DNA of 64,000 nt, taken from positions 106,243 to 170,242 of the forward strand of contig CALFRK010000046.1 in assembly GCA_937919625.1 (NCBI GenBank). The letters are read 5' to 3'. A program made the position numbers and the translations under genes. Source of the stretch: an uncultured Ilumatobacter sp. (GTDB lineage: Bacteria > Actinomycetota > Acidimicrobiia > Acidimicrobiales > Ilumatobacteraceae). Below are positions 1 to 8,773 of the stretch, piece by piece (within the stretch, counting starts at the first letter, position 1; every line of letters starts with the position of its first letter). Under the pieces are notes generated by a model. It did not search any database and was not told the origin of the DNA. It saw only the letters and a list, made by a program, of their open reading frames with translations.

Positions 1-1
1 T

Positions 2-2533
2 CTCGGGGACGAGCCGCTCGTGTCCCAAGCGGCGACAGAAATTTCATTGAAGCGGGACGACATCGTGGGGAGACTCCACCAGATCCGCCTTTCGTCGGCT
101 GAAGCGGGCAGCCTTTTACCCGAACTGATGTCGTGGGCTCAGACCCACCCCATCGACGAGGCTGCGTGGTGTCGGCTGGCGATCGGGCTTGACCAGGCAG
201 GTCGCCGTCTCGAAGCGCTGCGGGTCCTTCACCGATACCGACAAGTGATCCGCGAGACCGCCGGCCTCGAGCCCACCTCGACCCTCACCGACCTGGAGTC
301 CGACCTGATCTCCACGGACCCTCCGGGGGCCAAGGATTCGCGGACGGGCAACCTCCCTGCTCCCACGCGATCAGTGCTGGGGCGCAGCAACGACCTCGAC
401 GTCCTGGCTGAGCAGCTGGGCTCGAACGGGGTCGTGACGGTGGTCGGTCCTGGGGGCATTGGAAAGACCACGCTCGCCATCGAGGTCGCCCGCACGATAC
501 GTGATCAATACCCTGATGGCGTCTGGCTCTGCGAGCTCGGCGATATCGATGCCGGCCAAGGCATCGTCGACTTGGTGGCAGACACGCTCGCAGTGGGCCA
601 ACAGCGCGGCAAGACCCGGCTCGAGAGCGTTCTGGCGGGCTTCGCCGCGGCAACTGCCCTCGTCATCGTCGACAACTGTGAACATGTCCTTTCGTCGGCC
701 GCCGAGCTCGTCACGGCGCTCCGGCGGAGGTGCCCCGGAGTCACGGTCCTGGCGACGAGCCGGCAACCCTTGGACCTGACCGCAGAGGTGGTGACAGCTG
801 TCGAGCCACTCGGCGTATCCGTGGCAGGCGCCCCCGAGTCGACTTCGCCTGCGTTTCAACTGTTCGTGGAACGAGCTCGAGAGAGTGGAGCGGTGCTCAG
901 GCTCGATGACCAGGCAGCGGCAGCGGTTTCGAAGATCTGTCGACAGTTGGACGGCCTTCCCCTGGCCATCGAGCTCGCCGCTGCTCGGTGCCGCTCGATG
1001 TCTCTGATCGAGCTCGGCGAGCGCCTCGATGAGCGATTTCGGTTACTCAAGAGCACGACCACCGACCGTCACCATCGCCAACGGACGCTTTGGAGCGCGA
1101 TCGACTGGTCGTACCAGTTGCTCACGCTGGCCGAGCAGCGACGGTTCGCTCATCTCTCGGTGTTTCTCGGTGGCTTCACTGTCGCCGGAGCTGCTGCGAT
1201 CACCGGCGAAAGCGAGGCCGTCGTCGAAGAAGAGCTCTGGTCGCTGGCCAACCGATCACTGGTAGCGATCGCTCTCGATGGAGACCTCACCCGTTACGAG
1301 ATGCTCGAATCCCTTCGCCAGTTCGGGCATCAGCAGCTGCTCAGACTCGAAGCCTCCGAGGACGCACGAGCCGCGCATTTGCGGCACTTCGTCGATCTCG
1401 CAGAGCATGCGAACGCGCACATCCGTGGACCCGATGAGGGCCGCCACGTGCAGCGGATCGGTCTCGAGTTGGCGAACCTGCGCGTCGCGCACCAACACGC
1501 CGTCGCTACCTCCAACAGAGATTCCGCCGAGAGGTTGGTTGCTGCGCTACACGACTACGCGGAGTGGCGTCAGTTCTTCGAACTCGGGTCATGGGCGCAG
1601 TCGACGCTCGCCCTCCCCTCTCGCTTCTCTGCAACGGGCGGCAAGCCATCCCGTAGGAAGGCGACGGCTCACCTGCCGGTCGTTCATGCCACTGCCGGCT
1701 GGAGTTGCTGCATCGGTGGTTCCTTCGAAGCTGCGATCGACCATGCCTCTCGCGGCCTCGAAGCCGAGATGAATGGTGGCGACGCCTGCGGCTGGATGCA
1801 CGATGTGCTGGCCCACGTGGCGTACTTCCAGGGCGATACCGATGAGGGTCTCCGGCACGGTGAAACAGAAATTGCGAGGGCCCGGGCCCAGAACGACCCC
1901 TATCGCCTGGGCTATGTACTCGCCGACAACAGCATCCACTCGGGTCTTGCCGGCAACGCCGCCGTGGCACTGGAACGCGCTGAAGAGTCCCTCCGCCTGG
2001 CGACGACAACCGGGAATCCTTCACTGCTGTCCATTGCATACCTTGCGCAAGGATTCGCCAGCAGAGGCGCCAACCCGCTGCTGGCCATCGACTACCTACG
2101 GCGGGCAACGACGCTCGCCGACAGCATCGAATCGACCTGGACCAGCGGTATCGCTCGGGGGGAACTCGCCGTACTCCTCGCGCTACATGGCAGTGCGACC
2201 GAGGCAATCGAGCTGGCAGGAGACCTGTTCCAACGGTTTCGCCGAGCCGGCGACGAAGCTCGCGCTCGGGGTGCGGTCCGCATGGCGATTCCGGCGCTGT
2301 ACCGCGTCCTCGGTGAGGACAAATGGCCTGATCTCGTGACGCTGGACGCGGGAACCGCGGATCGGCCGCACATCAAGGAAGCATTCATCGATCTCGCAAT
2401 CGACGCGGGCGCAGCCGGGATCAGCGACCCCGAAGTACGCATCCGTGCAGCTGAGTTGGGCGCAACGCTCGATGATCGTGCCGTTTTCGAGCTTGCATTG
2501 GCGACCATGCGATCAGCCCGAACCCTCCGCTGA
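2..2533 (+). CDS. SARP/AfsR-like regulator: BTAD + NB-ARC ATPase + TPR (5' end outside window)
   Basis: The frame is already open at the window edge (Leu-Gly-Asp-Glu-Pro-Leu precedes the first GTG at 20), so the true N-terminus, including the winged-helix DNA-binding domain expected in this family, lies upstream. Numbering from that GTG, residues 1-100 look like the second half of a bacterial transcriptional activator (BTAD) helical domain. An NB-ARC/AAA ATPase follows, with Walker A GPGGIGKT at 143-150, Walker B LVIVDN at about 214-219 and LPLAIELAA near 310. The rest is helical, TPR-like. Such proteins are ATP-dependent pathway activators; the target is not evident here. It is followed by about 366 non-coding bases. 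Family call firm, target unknown. Confidence 0.85.
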   Translation, partial: LGDEPLVSQAATEISLKRDDIVGRLHQIRLSSAEAGSLLPELMSWAQTHPIDEAAWCRLAIGLDQAGRRLEALRVLHRYRQVIRETAGLEPTSTLTDLESDLISTDPPGAKDSRTGNLPAPTRSVLGRSNDLDVLAEQLGSNGVVTVVGPGGIGKTTLAIEVARTIRDQYPDGVWLCELGDIDAGQGIVDLVADTLAVGQQRGKTRLESVLAGFAAATALVIVDNCEHVLSSAAELVTALRRRCPGVTVLATSRQPLDLTAEVVTAVEPLGVSVAGAPESTSPAFQLFVERARESGAVLRLDDQAAAAVSKICRQLDGLPLAIELAAARCRSMSLIELGERLDERFRLLKSTTTDRHHRQRTLWSAIDWSYQLLTLAEQRRFAHLSVFLGGFTVAGAAAITGESEAVVEEELWSLANRSLVAIALDGDLTRYEMLESLRQFGHQQLLRLEASEDARAAHLRHFVDLAEHANAHIRGPDEGRHVQRIGLELANLRVAHQHAVATSNRDSAERLVAALHDYAEWRQFFELGSWAQSTLALPSRFSATGGKPSRRKATAHLPVVHATAGWSCCIGGSFEAAIDHASRGLEAEMNGGDACGWMHDVLAHVAYFQGDTDEGLRHGETEIARARAQNDPYRLGYVLADNSIHSGLAGNAAVALERAEESLRLATTTGNPSLLSIAYLAQGFASRGANPLLAIDYLRRATTLADSIESTWTSGIARGELAVLLALHGSATEAIELAGDLFQRFRRAGDEARARGAVRMAIPALYRVLGEDKWPDLVTLDAGTADRPHIKEAFIDLAIDAGAAGISDPEVRIRAAELGATLDDRAVFELALATMRSARTLR

Positions 2534-2847
2534 ACGAGCTTCGCGCCAACAGACGGCGAAGCCATGGTTTGAAAGCCGTCCGATAAGTCCACTCACCAAA
2601 GTCCACTCGCCGTTGTCGAAGTGACAACATTCACGCTGGTCTGGCTGCATCCGGTTCCCTTCCTTCGGTTTTGGCCTCCTTCGGGTTGGGCCCCGTCGAG
2701 AGAGATCCAGTCGACGGCAGCTGTCTATTGTTCTGAGCCGACTCGGTTGGCGATCGAACCCGACCACGGACGTTCCGTGTCTACCGGTTGATCGAACGGG
2801 GCTGAAGGGGCGCCAGGCAGCGCCGGCCCGCTCGGCGTCCCACTGGT
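2534..2847. other. Non-coding gap
   Basis: About 310 bases between the regulator stop and the tandem repeat at the end of the LLM gene. Short frames exist on both strands but none has a credible ribosome binding site or recognisable domain. I see no RNA gene, terminator hairpin with T-tract, or mobile element in it. Confidence 0.4.
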
Positions 2848-2923
2848 GTCAGGAGAAAGCGTCGAAGAAAGCGTCAGGAGAAAGCGTCAGGAGAAAGCGT
2901 CAGGAGAAAGCGTCGAAGAGTTC
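2848..2923. repeat. 13-bp tandem repeat spanning the 3' end of the LLM gene
   Basis: The unit gtcaggagaaagc occurs at 2848-2860, 2873-2885, 2886-2898 and 2899-2911, with related 12-bp units gtcgaagaaagc at 2861-2872 and gtcgaagagttc at 2912-2923. On the minus strand each unit reads Asp-Ala-Phe-Ser-stop, i.e. the last codons and stop of the flanking oxidoreductase gene. Because 13 is not a multiple of 3, extra copies lie out of frame or behind the stop. Probably produced by slippage at the gene end. Confidence 0.85.
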
Positions 2924-3808
2924 CGCGAACGCTTTGGCCTGGCCGCCCGATGTTGACGACGGCACCACGATCGGTGCCGTGACGCCGGCATCGAACCAGG
3001 CCTCGATGCCGTCTCTGACCTGGATCGCCGAACCCGACAACGTGCAGTCGTCGAGCCACCGGTCGCTCATGGCGGCCTGCACAGCCTCTGAGTCGCGGGC
3101 CTCGAGCCCAGCGATCACGGCCGTCATCTCGGCTTCGTACCCGGCGTCGACCCAGTAGTTGCGATAGTTCGGCAAGGCCACGTAGCCCTGCAGCGTTTTG
3201 CGGTTACGGGCGCGGGCTGCGTTGATGTCGTCGTCGATCACGGTTGGAATCATGTTGCCGATCGAGAAGCCAGCGGAGCGACGATCGCCGGGTACGAGGG
3301 CCAGCGAGTGGGCCATACGACTACGTGAGGCGTTGGCCCACACCGCCCCGTCGCCGATCTCGACTGCCAGGCCGAGCATCTTGTCGCGCAGCGTGGCCAG
3401 CACCACCGGCGGCAACCCGCCGGCGCTTTCGGCTGCGGCGCGCATCGTGCCGACGTACTCACGCATGTCGCTGAGCGGCTTGCCGGTTTCGACCCCGAGC
3501 CTCCTGAGAACGGGGCCGTGTGTGACTCCGACGCCGAGCCTGAATCGTCCTTTTGCGATCTCGTGGAGATAACTCGCCGATGTCGCCAATGCCGCCGGGT
3601 GCTGCAGGTAGATCGGCTGGATCGACGTGCCGAACTGGATTTGATTCGTGGTGTGGGCGATCGAGAGGCACAACCCCATCGCATCGCCGAAACTAGGGCA
3701 GTAGATCCCGGAGAAACCGCGGCGCTCGATGTCGGCGATGAGTTCGAGTGTCTGTGTCCGTCGCCCAGGACCGGCGGCGAGTGAGAGGGCAGGCATACGT
3801 TCGGTCAT
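2900..3808 (-). CDS. LLM-class (luciferase-like, FMN/F420) oxidoreductase
   Basis: 302 residues, the usual size for a bacterial luciferase-like (LLM) flavin- or F420-dependent oxidoreductase with a TIM-barrel fold. Supporting segments: N-terminal LELIADIERRGFSGIYCPSF, the HTTNQIQFGTSI strand and the FRLGVGVTHG loop that in this family lines the cofactor site. Substrate cannot be told from sequence. ATG start at 3808. The stop lies inside a 13-bp tandem repeat, so the C-terminus may vary between strains. It is divergent from the small HTH gene at 3912, with the candidate operator at 3861-3880 between them. Confidence 0.85.
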   Translation of the reverse strand: MTERMPALSLAAGPGRRTQTLELIADIERRGFSGIYCPSFGDAMGLCLSIAHTTNQIQFGTSIQPIYLQHPAALATSASYLHEIAKGRFRLGVGVTHGPVLRRLGVETGKPLSDMREYVGTMRAAAESAGGLPPVVLATLRDKMLGLAVEIGDGAVWANASRSRMAHSLALVPGDRRSAGFSIGNMIPTVIDDDINAARARNRKTLQGYVALPNYRNYWVDAGYEAEMTAVIAGLEARDSEAVQAAMSDRWLDDCTLSGSAIQVRDGIEAWFDAGVTAPIVVPSSTSGGQAKAFAELFDAFS

Positions 3809-3860
3809 GCCGGGAACCTACCGCTGGCTCGGATCAGTGTTCGGGTCGCGGCTTGCGCGA

Positions 3861-3880
3861 TGAGTATCGGTTGCTCATGA
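3861..3880. promoter_or_regulatory. Candidate operator, copy 1 (imperfect palindrome)
   Basis: Sequence TGAGTATCGGTTGCTCATGA, upstream of the small HTH gene and LuxR ATPase gene. It matches 17 of 20 bases of the site at 6715-6734, and CC follows both. In both cases GTGTT lies exactly 24 bases upstream of the first T of the site, so the arrangement as well as the motif is conserved. Proposed as a binding site for the LuxR regulator encoded between the two copies; this is inference. Confidence 0.5.
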
Positions 3881-3911
3881 CCAACCGACACTCTTGGCAC
3901 ACAATGGAGCG

Positions 3912-4082
3912 ATGGACGAACCGCTCGCCCACCTGCCCGAGGCGTACGCCAGATATTTCGAGCTACGTCGTTTGGGGCTGCGGCTCGACGAGATCGCTGT
4001 CGAATTGGGGATTCCGCCGGGCGCGCTGGAGGCATTCGTCGCCTTGGCACACTCGAAAATCCGCAACGCCGTCGACGACTGA
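3912..4082 (+). CDS. Small sigma-region-4-like HTH protein
   Basis: 56 residues from ATG 3912; a TTG 18 bases upstream is in frame but less likely. The core ARYFELRRLGLRLDEIAVEL followed by GIPPGALEAF has the pattern of a sigma-70 region 4 helix-turn-helix (EIA..LGIPPG). There is no region 2, so it is not a sigma factor; it may be a stand-alone DNA-binding module. The TGA stop is immediately followed by the TTG start of the LuxR ATPase gene, so the two are almost certainly one transcript. Confidence 0.6.
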   Translation: MDEPLAHLPEAYARYFELRRLGLRLDEIAVELGIPPGALEAFVALAHSKIRNAVDD

Positions 4083-6677
4083 TTGCAGTCGCTCGTCGCG
4101 TCGGCCAGGATTCGTGTCGTGGCGGGCCGATTTGATCATCTGGCGACCTGGCCGTTGACCGGTCGTGACGAGGAGTTGGCGTTCATCGCGCAACGACTCG
4201 CCAGTCGCTCGCCCGGCGTCTTAATCACCGGACCGGTGGGAACCGGGAAGTCGCGCCTGGCCCACGAGGCGCGCGTCGCGGCCATCACAGACGGTCGGCC
4301 TACGCGAACCGTGGCGTGCACCCAGGCGACGTCGGAGATTCCGTACGCGGCCTTGGCCGCGATCCATACCGACGCCTCACAGGGCGACCGATTCTCCGAG
4401 ATCCTCGACGCTCTCCGCCGAGAATCCGAACCACTTGTGCTTTGTGTCGACGACATCGATCGGCTCGACCGTCGCTCGATGGCAGTGGTACAACAGGCCG
4501 TCTCGGAGGGCATTGTCTCGTTGCTTGCCACCGCCCGGAGCGACGGCACCGCCGACGCCGACATCGTGTCGCTGTGGAAAGACCTCAATGTCATCCGTCT
4601 CGAGATTCAGGCGCTGTCACGAGATGAGGTGGCGACGATGGTCGGTGCGGGTCTCGGCGGCTCGATCGATGCCGTCACCATCAAGTCGATCTGGTCGACC
4701 GCCGCCGGTGTTCCTCTGTATGTACGCGAGCTCGTCGTCGAGGCTGTGACACAAAACGTCTTGGTGCGCGAGAGAGACGTCTGGGTGCTGAGCGGGGTGT
4801 TACCCAGACCTGCCTCGTTGGTTCAACTGGTCGGTCTGCGACTCGATCACCTGTCGCGAGCTGCGCGCGCGGCGGTCGAGCTGATAGGTGTCGCCGAGCG
4901 GTTACCGACCGAGCTGTTGGTCGCGTTGTCGTCACCATCAGCAGCGCAGGAGCTGGAACAAGCGGGCATCATCGAGCCGATCGACGGTGATCATCGGCTC
5001 AGCCACCCGCTGTTCGGCGACGTGGCCCGGACGGCGATGCCGAGCGTGCGACTGCACACCGTCATGGCGCAGCTCGCCGGTGCGATCGAGGAGCGCGGGG
5101 CCGATGGCGATGACGACCTGATCCGAGTTGCCTCATGGCGGCTGTCGTCGAAGTCGGGTGGCACACCGGCGTTGATGAATGCCGCTGCCCACGCCGCCTA
5201 CCGCGCCAGAGACTTCGACCTCGCTCACCGATTGGCTTCATCCGCCTCCGAAATGGGCGAATCGGAAGCGGCGCTGCTGCTGGGCCAGATCCTTCACGAG
5301 ACCGGCGAACATGCCGCCGCCGAGCGCGCCAACGATGCGCTTATCGGCGCCCTGCCTGATCCGCTGATGAACCAGCGGGCGATCGTACAACGTGCCGTGA
5401 ACCTGTTCTTCGGGCTCGGACGTGGGGTGGAGGCGCTGGCGGTGCTCGCCGGCGACCCCCATGGGGCGCCGTTCAACAGGGCCTGGATCCTGGTCAACAT
5501 GGCTCGTATCGACGATGCTATGGATGCACTTCAGCTCGATCACGATGATCGCCGATCGGTGATCGTGACTTCGGCATGGATCGATGCGCTCGGCGGAAGA
5601 CCAGATCGCGCTGCCAAGGTGCTCGACCTGTTGGCCGGCGAGGGCCAACAGCCCAGCATCGCCCCCAGTCGGTTCCGCGACTTCCCCACGATCCCGCAGG
5701 CGCTGGGCCTGCTCGAATCGGGGCGGATCGACGCTGCGTTGGCGGTGGCAACCGCCGGCCATGAGGCATCGATCGACCACCATCCCGACTTCATCAGGGC
5801 GTGGTGGCTACTTATCCTGGCCAGGACCCACAGTGATGCGGGTCGGCTCGCGACGGCGGCATCACTGTTCCTCCAAGGCGAAGTGCTTCAGGCCCGTCTC
5901 AATCAGCCCGGTCTGATGCGTTGGTTCGTCGGCGGCGCTGCCCACGTTCGCGCACAGACCCCGGACACCGCCGAAGTCGACCGGCTCTTGGTCGCCTGCG
6001 AAGATATTGCTGATCGCGACGAGCAAGCATTCGGCTTTCTGGTGGATGGCGCGAAGGGCTGGCAACAGTGGCTTCGGGGAGACCATCGCGGCTCTATCAG
6101 TGAGTTGATCGCCGCCGGTGATCGGGCGGCGCAGACCGGGGCGTTGGCCGCCGCGCGGCGACTGTGGTTCGACGCCGCCAGGCTCGGTGGGGCCCGCCGA
6201 CTCGATGGGCGGCTCGACATCGGTGACACTGACCTCGACCTTGCCCGGCGGGCGTTCGTCGATGGGCTCGTCGCCGACGCCGATCGTGTCGTCGCCGATG
6301 CCGCGCAACGGTTCGACGTGCTCGGTGCATCTCTATGGGCTGCCGAGGCATGGACGGCGGCGTCTCGACTGGCTGCCGCCGCTGGCGAGCGGCGCCGATC
6401 GAATGCCGCAACCCGTCGCGCGTTTGAGGCCCGCGCTCGATGCGAACCGGTCGACACGCCGGGCCTGATTGCCGAGCGCGACGCTGTCCCACTCACCGAA
6501 CGAGAACGTGAGGTGGTCGCAATGGCGGCCAGGGGAGTCGCCTCCAAGGACATCGCCGCCCAGTTGTTCGTCTCGCTGCGCACGGTCAACAACCTGATCC
6601 AGCGCGCCTACGGCAAACTCGGCGTATCGAGCCGGGCTGCTGCTGCTGCGGCACTCGGCATCGAGCCGTCGGACTGA
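4083..6677 (+). CDS. LuxR-family AAA ATPase (LAL-type) transcriptional regulator
   Basis: 864 residues from TTG 4083; GTG 4119 is an alternative start. N-terminal AAA domain with PLTGRDEEL, Walker A GPVGTGKS at 50-57 and Walker B LVLCVDDIDRLD near 118-129. A long helical TPR-like middle follows. The C-terminal LuxR HTH at about 800-855 begins LTEREREVVAMAARG and contains SLRTVNNLIQRAYGKLGV. This is the large ATP-binding LuxR (LAL/MalT-like) architecture, which senses a ligand through the helical region. Translation is coupled to the small HTH gene. The near-identical sites at 3861 and 6715 flank this gene and may be its targets. Confidence 0.88.
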   Translation: MQSLVASARIRVVAGRFDHLATWPLTGRDEELAFIAQRLASRSPGVLITGPVGTGKSRLAHEARVAAITDGRPTRTVACTQATSEIPYAALAAIHTDASQGDRFSEILDALRRESEPLVLCVDDIDRLDRRSMAVVQQAVSEGIVSLLATARSDGTADADIVSLWKDLNVIRLEIQALSRDEVATMVGAGLGGSIDAVTIKSIWSTAAGVPLYVRELVVEAVTQNVLVRERDVWVLSGVLPRPASLVQLVGLRLDHLSRAARAAVELIGVAERLPTELLVALSSPSAAQELEQAGIIEPIDGDHRLSHPLFGDVARTAMPSVRLHTVMAQLAGAIEERGADGDDDLIRVASWRLSSKSGGTPALMNAAAHAAYRARDFDLAHRLASSASEMGESEAALLLGQILHETGEHAAAERANDALIGALPDPLMNQRAIVQRAVNLFFGLGRGVEALAVLAGDPHGAPFNRAWILVNMARIDDAMDALQLDHDDRRSVIVTSAWIDALGGRPDRAAKVLDLLAGEGQQPSIAPSRFRDFPTIPQALGLLESGRIDAALAVATAGHEASIDHHPDFIRAWWLLILARTHSDAGRLATAASLFLQGEVLQARLNQPGLMRWFVGGAAHVRAQTPDTAEVDRLLVACEDIADRDEQAFGFLVDGAKGWQQWLRGDHRGSISELIAAGDRAAQTGALAAARRLWFDAARLGGARRLDGRLDIGDTDLDLARRAFVDGLVADADRVVADAAQRFDVLGASLWAAEAWTAASRLAAAAGERRRSNAATRRAFEARARCEPVDTPGLIAERDAVPLTEREREVVAMAARGVASKDIAAQLFVSLRTVNNLIQRAYGKLGVSSRAAAAAALGIEPSD

Positions 6678-6714
6678 ATCCGACGACTCGGTGTTAACGG
6701 TTCGGTTCACGAAG

Positions 6715-6734
6715 TGAGTATCGAATACTCATGA
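6715..6734. promoter_or_regulatory. Candidate operator, copy 2 (perfect 7-bp arms)
   Basis: TGAGTAT-CGA-ATACTCA (6715-6731) is a perfect inverted repeat with a 3-bp spacer, followed by TGACC as in the copy at 3861. It lies 35 bases upstream of the lipoprotein GTG at 6766. A 12-codon frame starts at ATG 6731 inside the site and ends with a TGA overlapping the lipoprotein start, which could be a leader peptide or chance. Confidence 0.55.
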
Positions 6735-6765
6735 CCGCTGAGCGCAGGTTTCTTACTGTCAAGGT

Positions 6766-7518
6766 GTGAACACAACAGCTCAGCACCACCCACATTCGAC
6801 GCAATCCCTTCGCACTCATCAGGCTCGTCGCAGGCGCCGCTGGTTCGGAGCACTGCTGGTGACGGCGGCGACCGTCGCTGCCGGTTGTGGCTCGGGTTCG
6901 GACGATAGCTCCGACTCCGAAACCGACGCCCCCGCGCCTGTTTCGGAGCCGGTTGAGGCGCCCGCTGCGACCGATCCGCCGGCTTTGCCTGCCGCGACGC
7001 AACCACCCGAGACGACCGCCGCCCCGCCAGCGACCGCGGCCCCGACAACCACCGAAGCGGCGACCACGACGACCGTTGATCCGCTCGGCGAGGCACGGAC
7101 CCAGGCCGAGGCCTTGGCCGGCCCATACACGGGCAGCTGGACCAACACCACGTTTGGTAGTACCGGTCCGATGGTGATGAATATCGCCGTGGATGGCGAC
7201 GACGTCGTGGTCGATGTCGACCTGGGCGGGTTCGTGTTTGGACAGTCCGATCCCGAGCCGGAGAGCTATCGCTTTCCGTTGGCGGCGATCGCCGGGTCGG
7301 GCGCGATCGAGACGGCGGTGTTTGGGTCAGCGACCATCGAGGTCGATGATGCCACCGGAACGATCACGATGTTGGCCGACGCGGTACCGGCCCCCGGTAT
7401 AGCCCGGTTCGAGTCGACGGTGAACCAGACCGGCAATGGCGTCTTCGAAGGCACATACGTCGTTGTGTTCGACGACGGAGGAACAGCCGAAGGCACGATC
7501 GACTTCAGGCGTGGCTGA
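6766..7518 (+). CDS. Secreted lipoprotein, Thr/Ala/Pro-rich linker, unknown function
   Basis: 250 residues from GTG 6766. The N-terminus is Arg-rich (QARRRRRW), then a hydrophobic stretch GALLVTAATVAAGC with a lipobox Cys, so the mature protein is a lipoprotein. A disordered acidic then Thr/Pro/Ala-rich linker (about 45-105) precedes a folded beta-rich C-terminal domain (about 115-250) that I do not recognise. Preceded by the palindromic site at 6715-6734, which suggests control by the upstream LuxR regulator. Confidence 0.75.
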   Translation: MNTTAQHHPHSTQSLRTHQARRRRRWFGALLVTAATVAAGCGSGSDDSSDSETDAPAPVSEPVEAPAATDPPALPAATQPPETTAAPPATAAPTTTEAATTTTVDPLGEARTQAEALAGPYTGSWTNTTFGSTGPMVMNIAVDGDDVVVDVDLGGFVFGQSDPEPESYRFPLAAIAGSGAIETAVFGSATIEVDDATGTITMLADAVPAPGIARFESTVNQTGNGVFEGTYVVVFDDGGTAEGTIDFRRG

Positions 7519-7818
7519 CACGTGGATCCTCTGGTGATTGTTGCGCCGGCCCGCCGGCCCTGATCGCTTGGACCATGGGCGCCGTACCGCTGCGGTCTGA
7601 TCGGACCCGTGCAGGTCGAGGAGGGTTGGGACAGCGAGCCGACGAGCAAGTTTGTCGAAGTGATCGCCGGCCTCGCCGCTGGCGACCGCCGCCACCAAAA
7701 TCGTAAAACCCGACCTTCTTGGTTGCATTTACGGATCGGCCGTGGTGAAATGTTGACCACTTCGGTCATGTATAGGCCGACGGCAGCTCCGAAAGCCTTC
7801 CCAGACAGGAACCACCCA
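7519..7818 (+). other. Intergenic region upstream of the OsmC gene
   Basis: 300 bases without a gene. It holds a small inverted repeat TGACC-ACTTC-GGTCA at 7754-7768, about 50 bases before the OsmC start, which could be an operator. A ribosome binding site (caggaacc) sits just upstream of ATG 7819. Nothing else is recognised. Confidence 0.35.
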
Positions 7819-8340
7819 ATGACAAACACCGCTACCACCTCGCTCAACGACGTGAACCTCGAAGCGGTTGGTGCCCTCGCCTCGGCGATTGTCGACGACG
7901 CCGCCAAAGGAGCCACGAACTGGAGCGCCTCGGTGCGCTGGGCCGGCGGCTTCCGCTCCGAGGCAACGGTTCGAGAGTTCGCACCGATCCAGTCCGACGA
8001 GCCGCGCGGGCTGGGCGGAAGCGATGCTGCCCCCAACCCGGTCGAGCAGTTGCTCGCCGCGCTCGGCAACTGCTTGGCGGTTGGTTACGCCGCCAACGCC
8101 AGCGCTCGTGGCATCGAGTTACGCAATCTTCGCATCGACCTCGACGGTGATCTCGACCTGCACTCGTTCCTTGGCCTGAGCGACGGCAACGCCGGCTTCG
8201 AGACGATCAGAGCCAGCGTGCACATCGACAGCGACGCCAGCCCAGAGGTGCTCGCCGAACTGCACGCCAAGGTGACCGCCTCCTCGCCGGTGGGTCACAC
8301 CCTGGAGCGACAGGTTCCGGTCACTATCGACCTCGCCTGA
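7819..8340 (+). CDS. OsmC family protein lacking the second family cysteine
   Basis: 173 residues. OsmC/YhfA-like fold: central helix EQLLAALGNCLAVGYAANA carries the first conserved Cys, and the C-terminal segment SSPVGHTLERQVPVTI matches the family end. The second cysteine (normally Cys-Pro in that segment) is replaced by Ser-Pro, so the classical two-Cys peroxidase chemistry of OsmC/Ohr is unlikely. Start chosen at ATG 7819 because the preceding in-frame sequence is promoter-like and not conserved in type. Confidence 0.85.
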   Translation: MTNTATTSLNDVNLEAVGALASAIVDDAAKGATNWSASVRWAGGFRSEATVREFAPIQSDEPRGLGGSDAAPNPVEQLLAALGNCLAVGYAANASARGIELRNLRIDLDGDLDLHSFLGLSDGNAGFETIRASVHIDSDASPEVLAELHAKVTASSPVGHTLERQVPVTIDLA

Positions 8341-8517
8341 CCCCCCAGACTAACTCGGAGCGCGCCGTTCTAACGCTCGGTTCGGCCGCCCTGGCTGGTT
8401 CACGTGGTTCGGTCCTCGCCCACGCTTGAGCATGACTTCTGCTGACGCACCGCCGCTCAGCAGCCAGGACTTGCTCGGTGAGCGCCAACGCGAGCGGACC
8501 GTCACGATCCCCACTGG

Positions 8518-8632
8518 TACACTGGGACTCTTGGGCGAGTCGCCTCGTTTGGGCAGGACGGCCGGTAGCGCTGTCGCCCCGTACAGGCTCGACGCCTCGT
8601 CCCGAGCCAGATTCGGTTTGAGGAGAGTCGTT
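8518..8632 (+). promoter_or_regulatory. Promoter -10 and conserved structured 5' leader, copy 1
   Basis: A -10-like TACACT (8518-8523) is followed 7 bases later by the 35-base block 8530-8564, identical to 9831-9865. Further shared pieces are gtcgccc (8573-8579), gtacaggc (8581-8588) and, at the 3' end, AGAGTC with the start codon ATGxCC. Possible helices: GGC-GCC in the first 15 bases, and GGCTCG (8586-8591) with CGAGCC (8603-8608). A purine-rich SD (gaggag) precedes ATG 8633. A cis-regulatory RNA or regulated leader is inferred; I do not match it to a known riboswitch class. Confidence 0.55.
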
Positions 8633-8773
8633 ATGACCGTCCGCCCGACGGCTACCCATCAGCAACCCGCCGCTGAGCGGTTCGATGCGACCGAGCAAAG
8701 GTTGCAGATGGTCGAACGTCGAGAGGCCCGAACGGTCGCCCTGGTAGATCGAAATCACAGAGGAAACACATGA
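8633..8773 (+). CDS. Small leader ORF coupled to haemolysin III gene (46 aa)
   Basis: 46 residues, hydrophilic, starting MTVRPTATHQQPAAERF; no domain recognised. Its start has a good SD (gaggag, 7-base spacing), and its TGA overlaps the ATG of the next gene in an ATGA junction at 8770-8773, so it is probably translated and coupled to it. It lies directly behind the conserved leader. It may be a regulatory leader peptide or simply a small gene. Confidence 0.5.
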   Translation: MTVRPTATHQQPAAERFDATEQRLQMVERREARTVALVDRNHRGNT

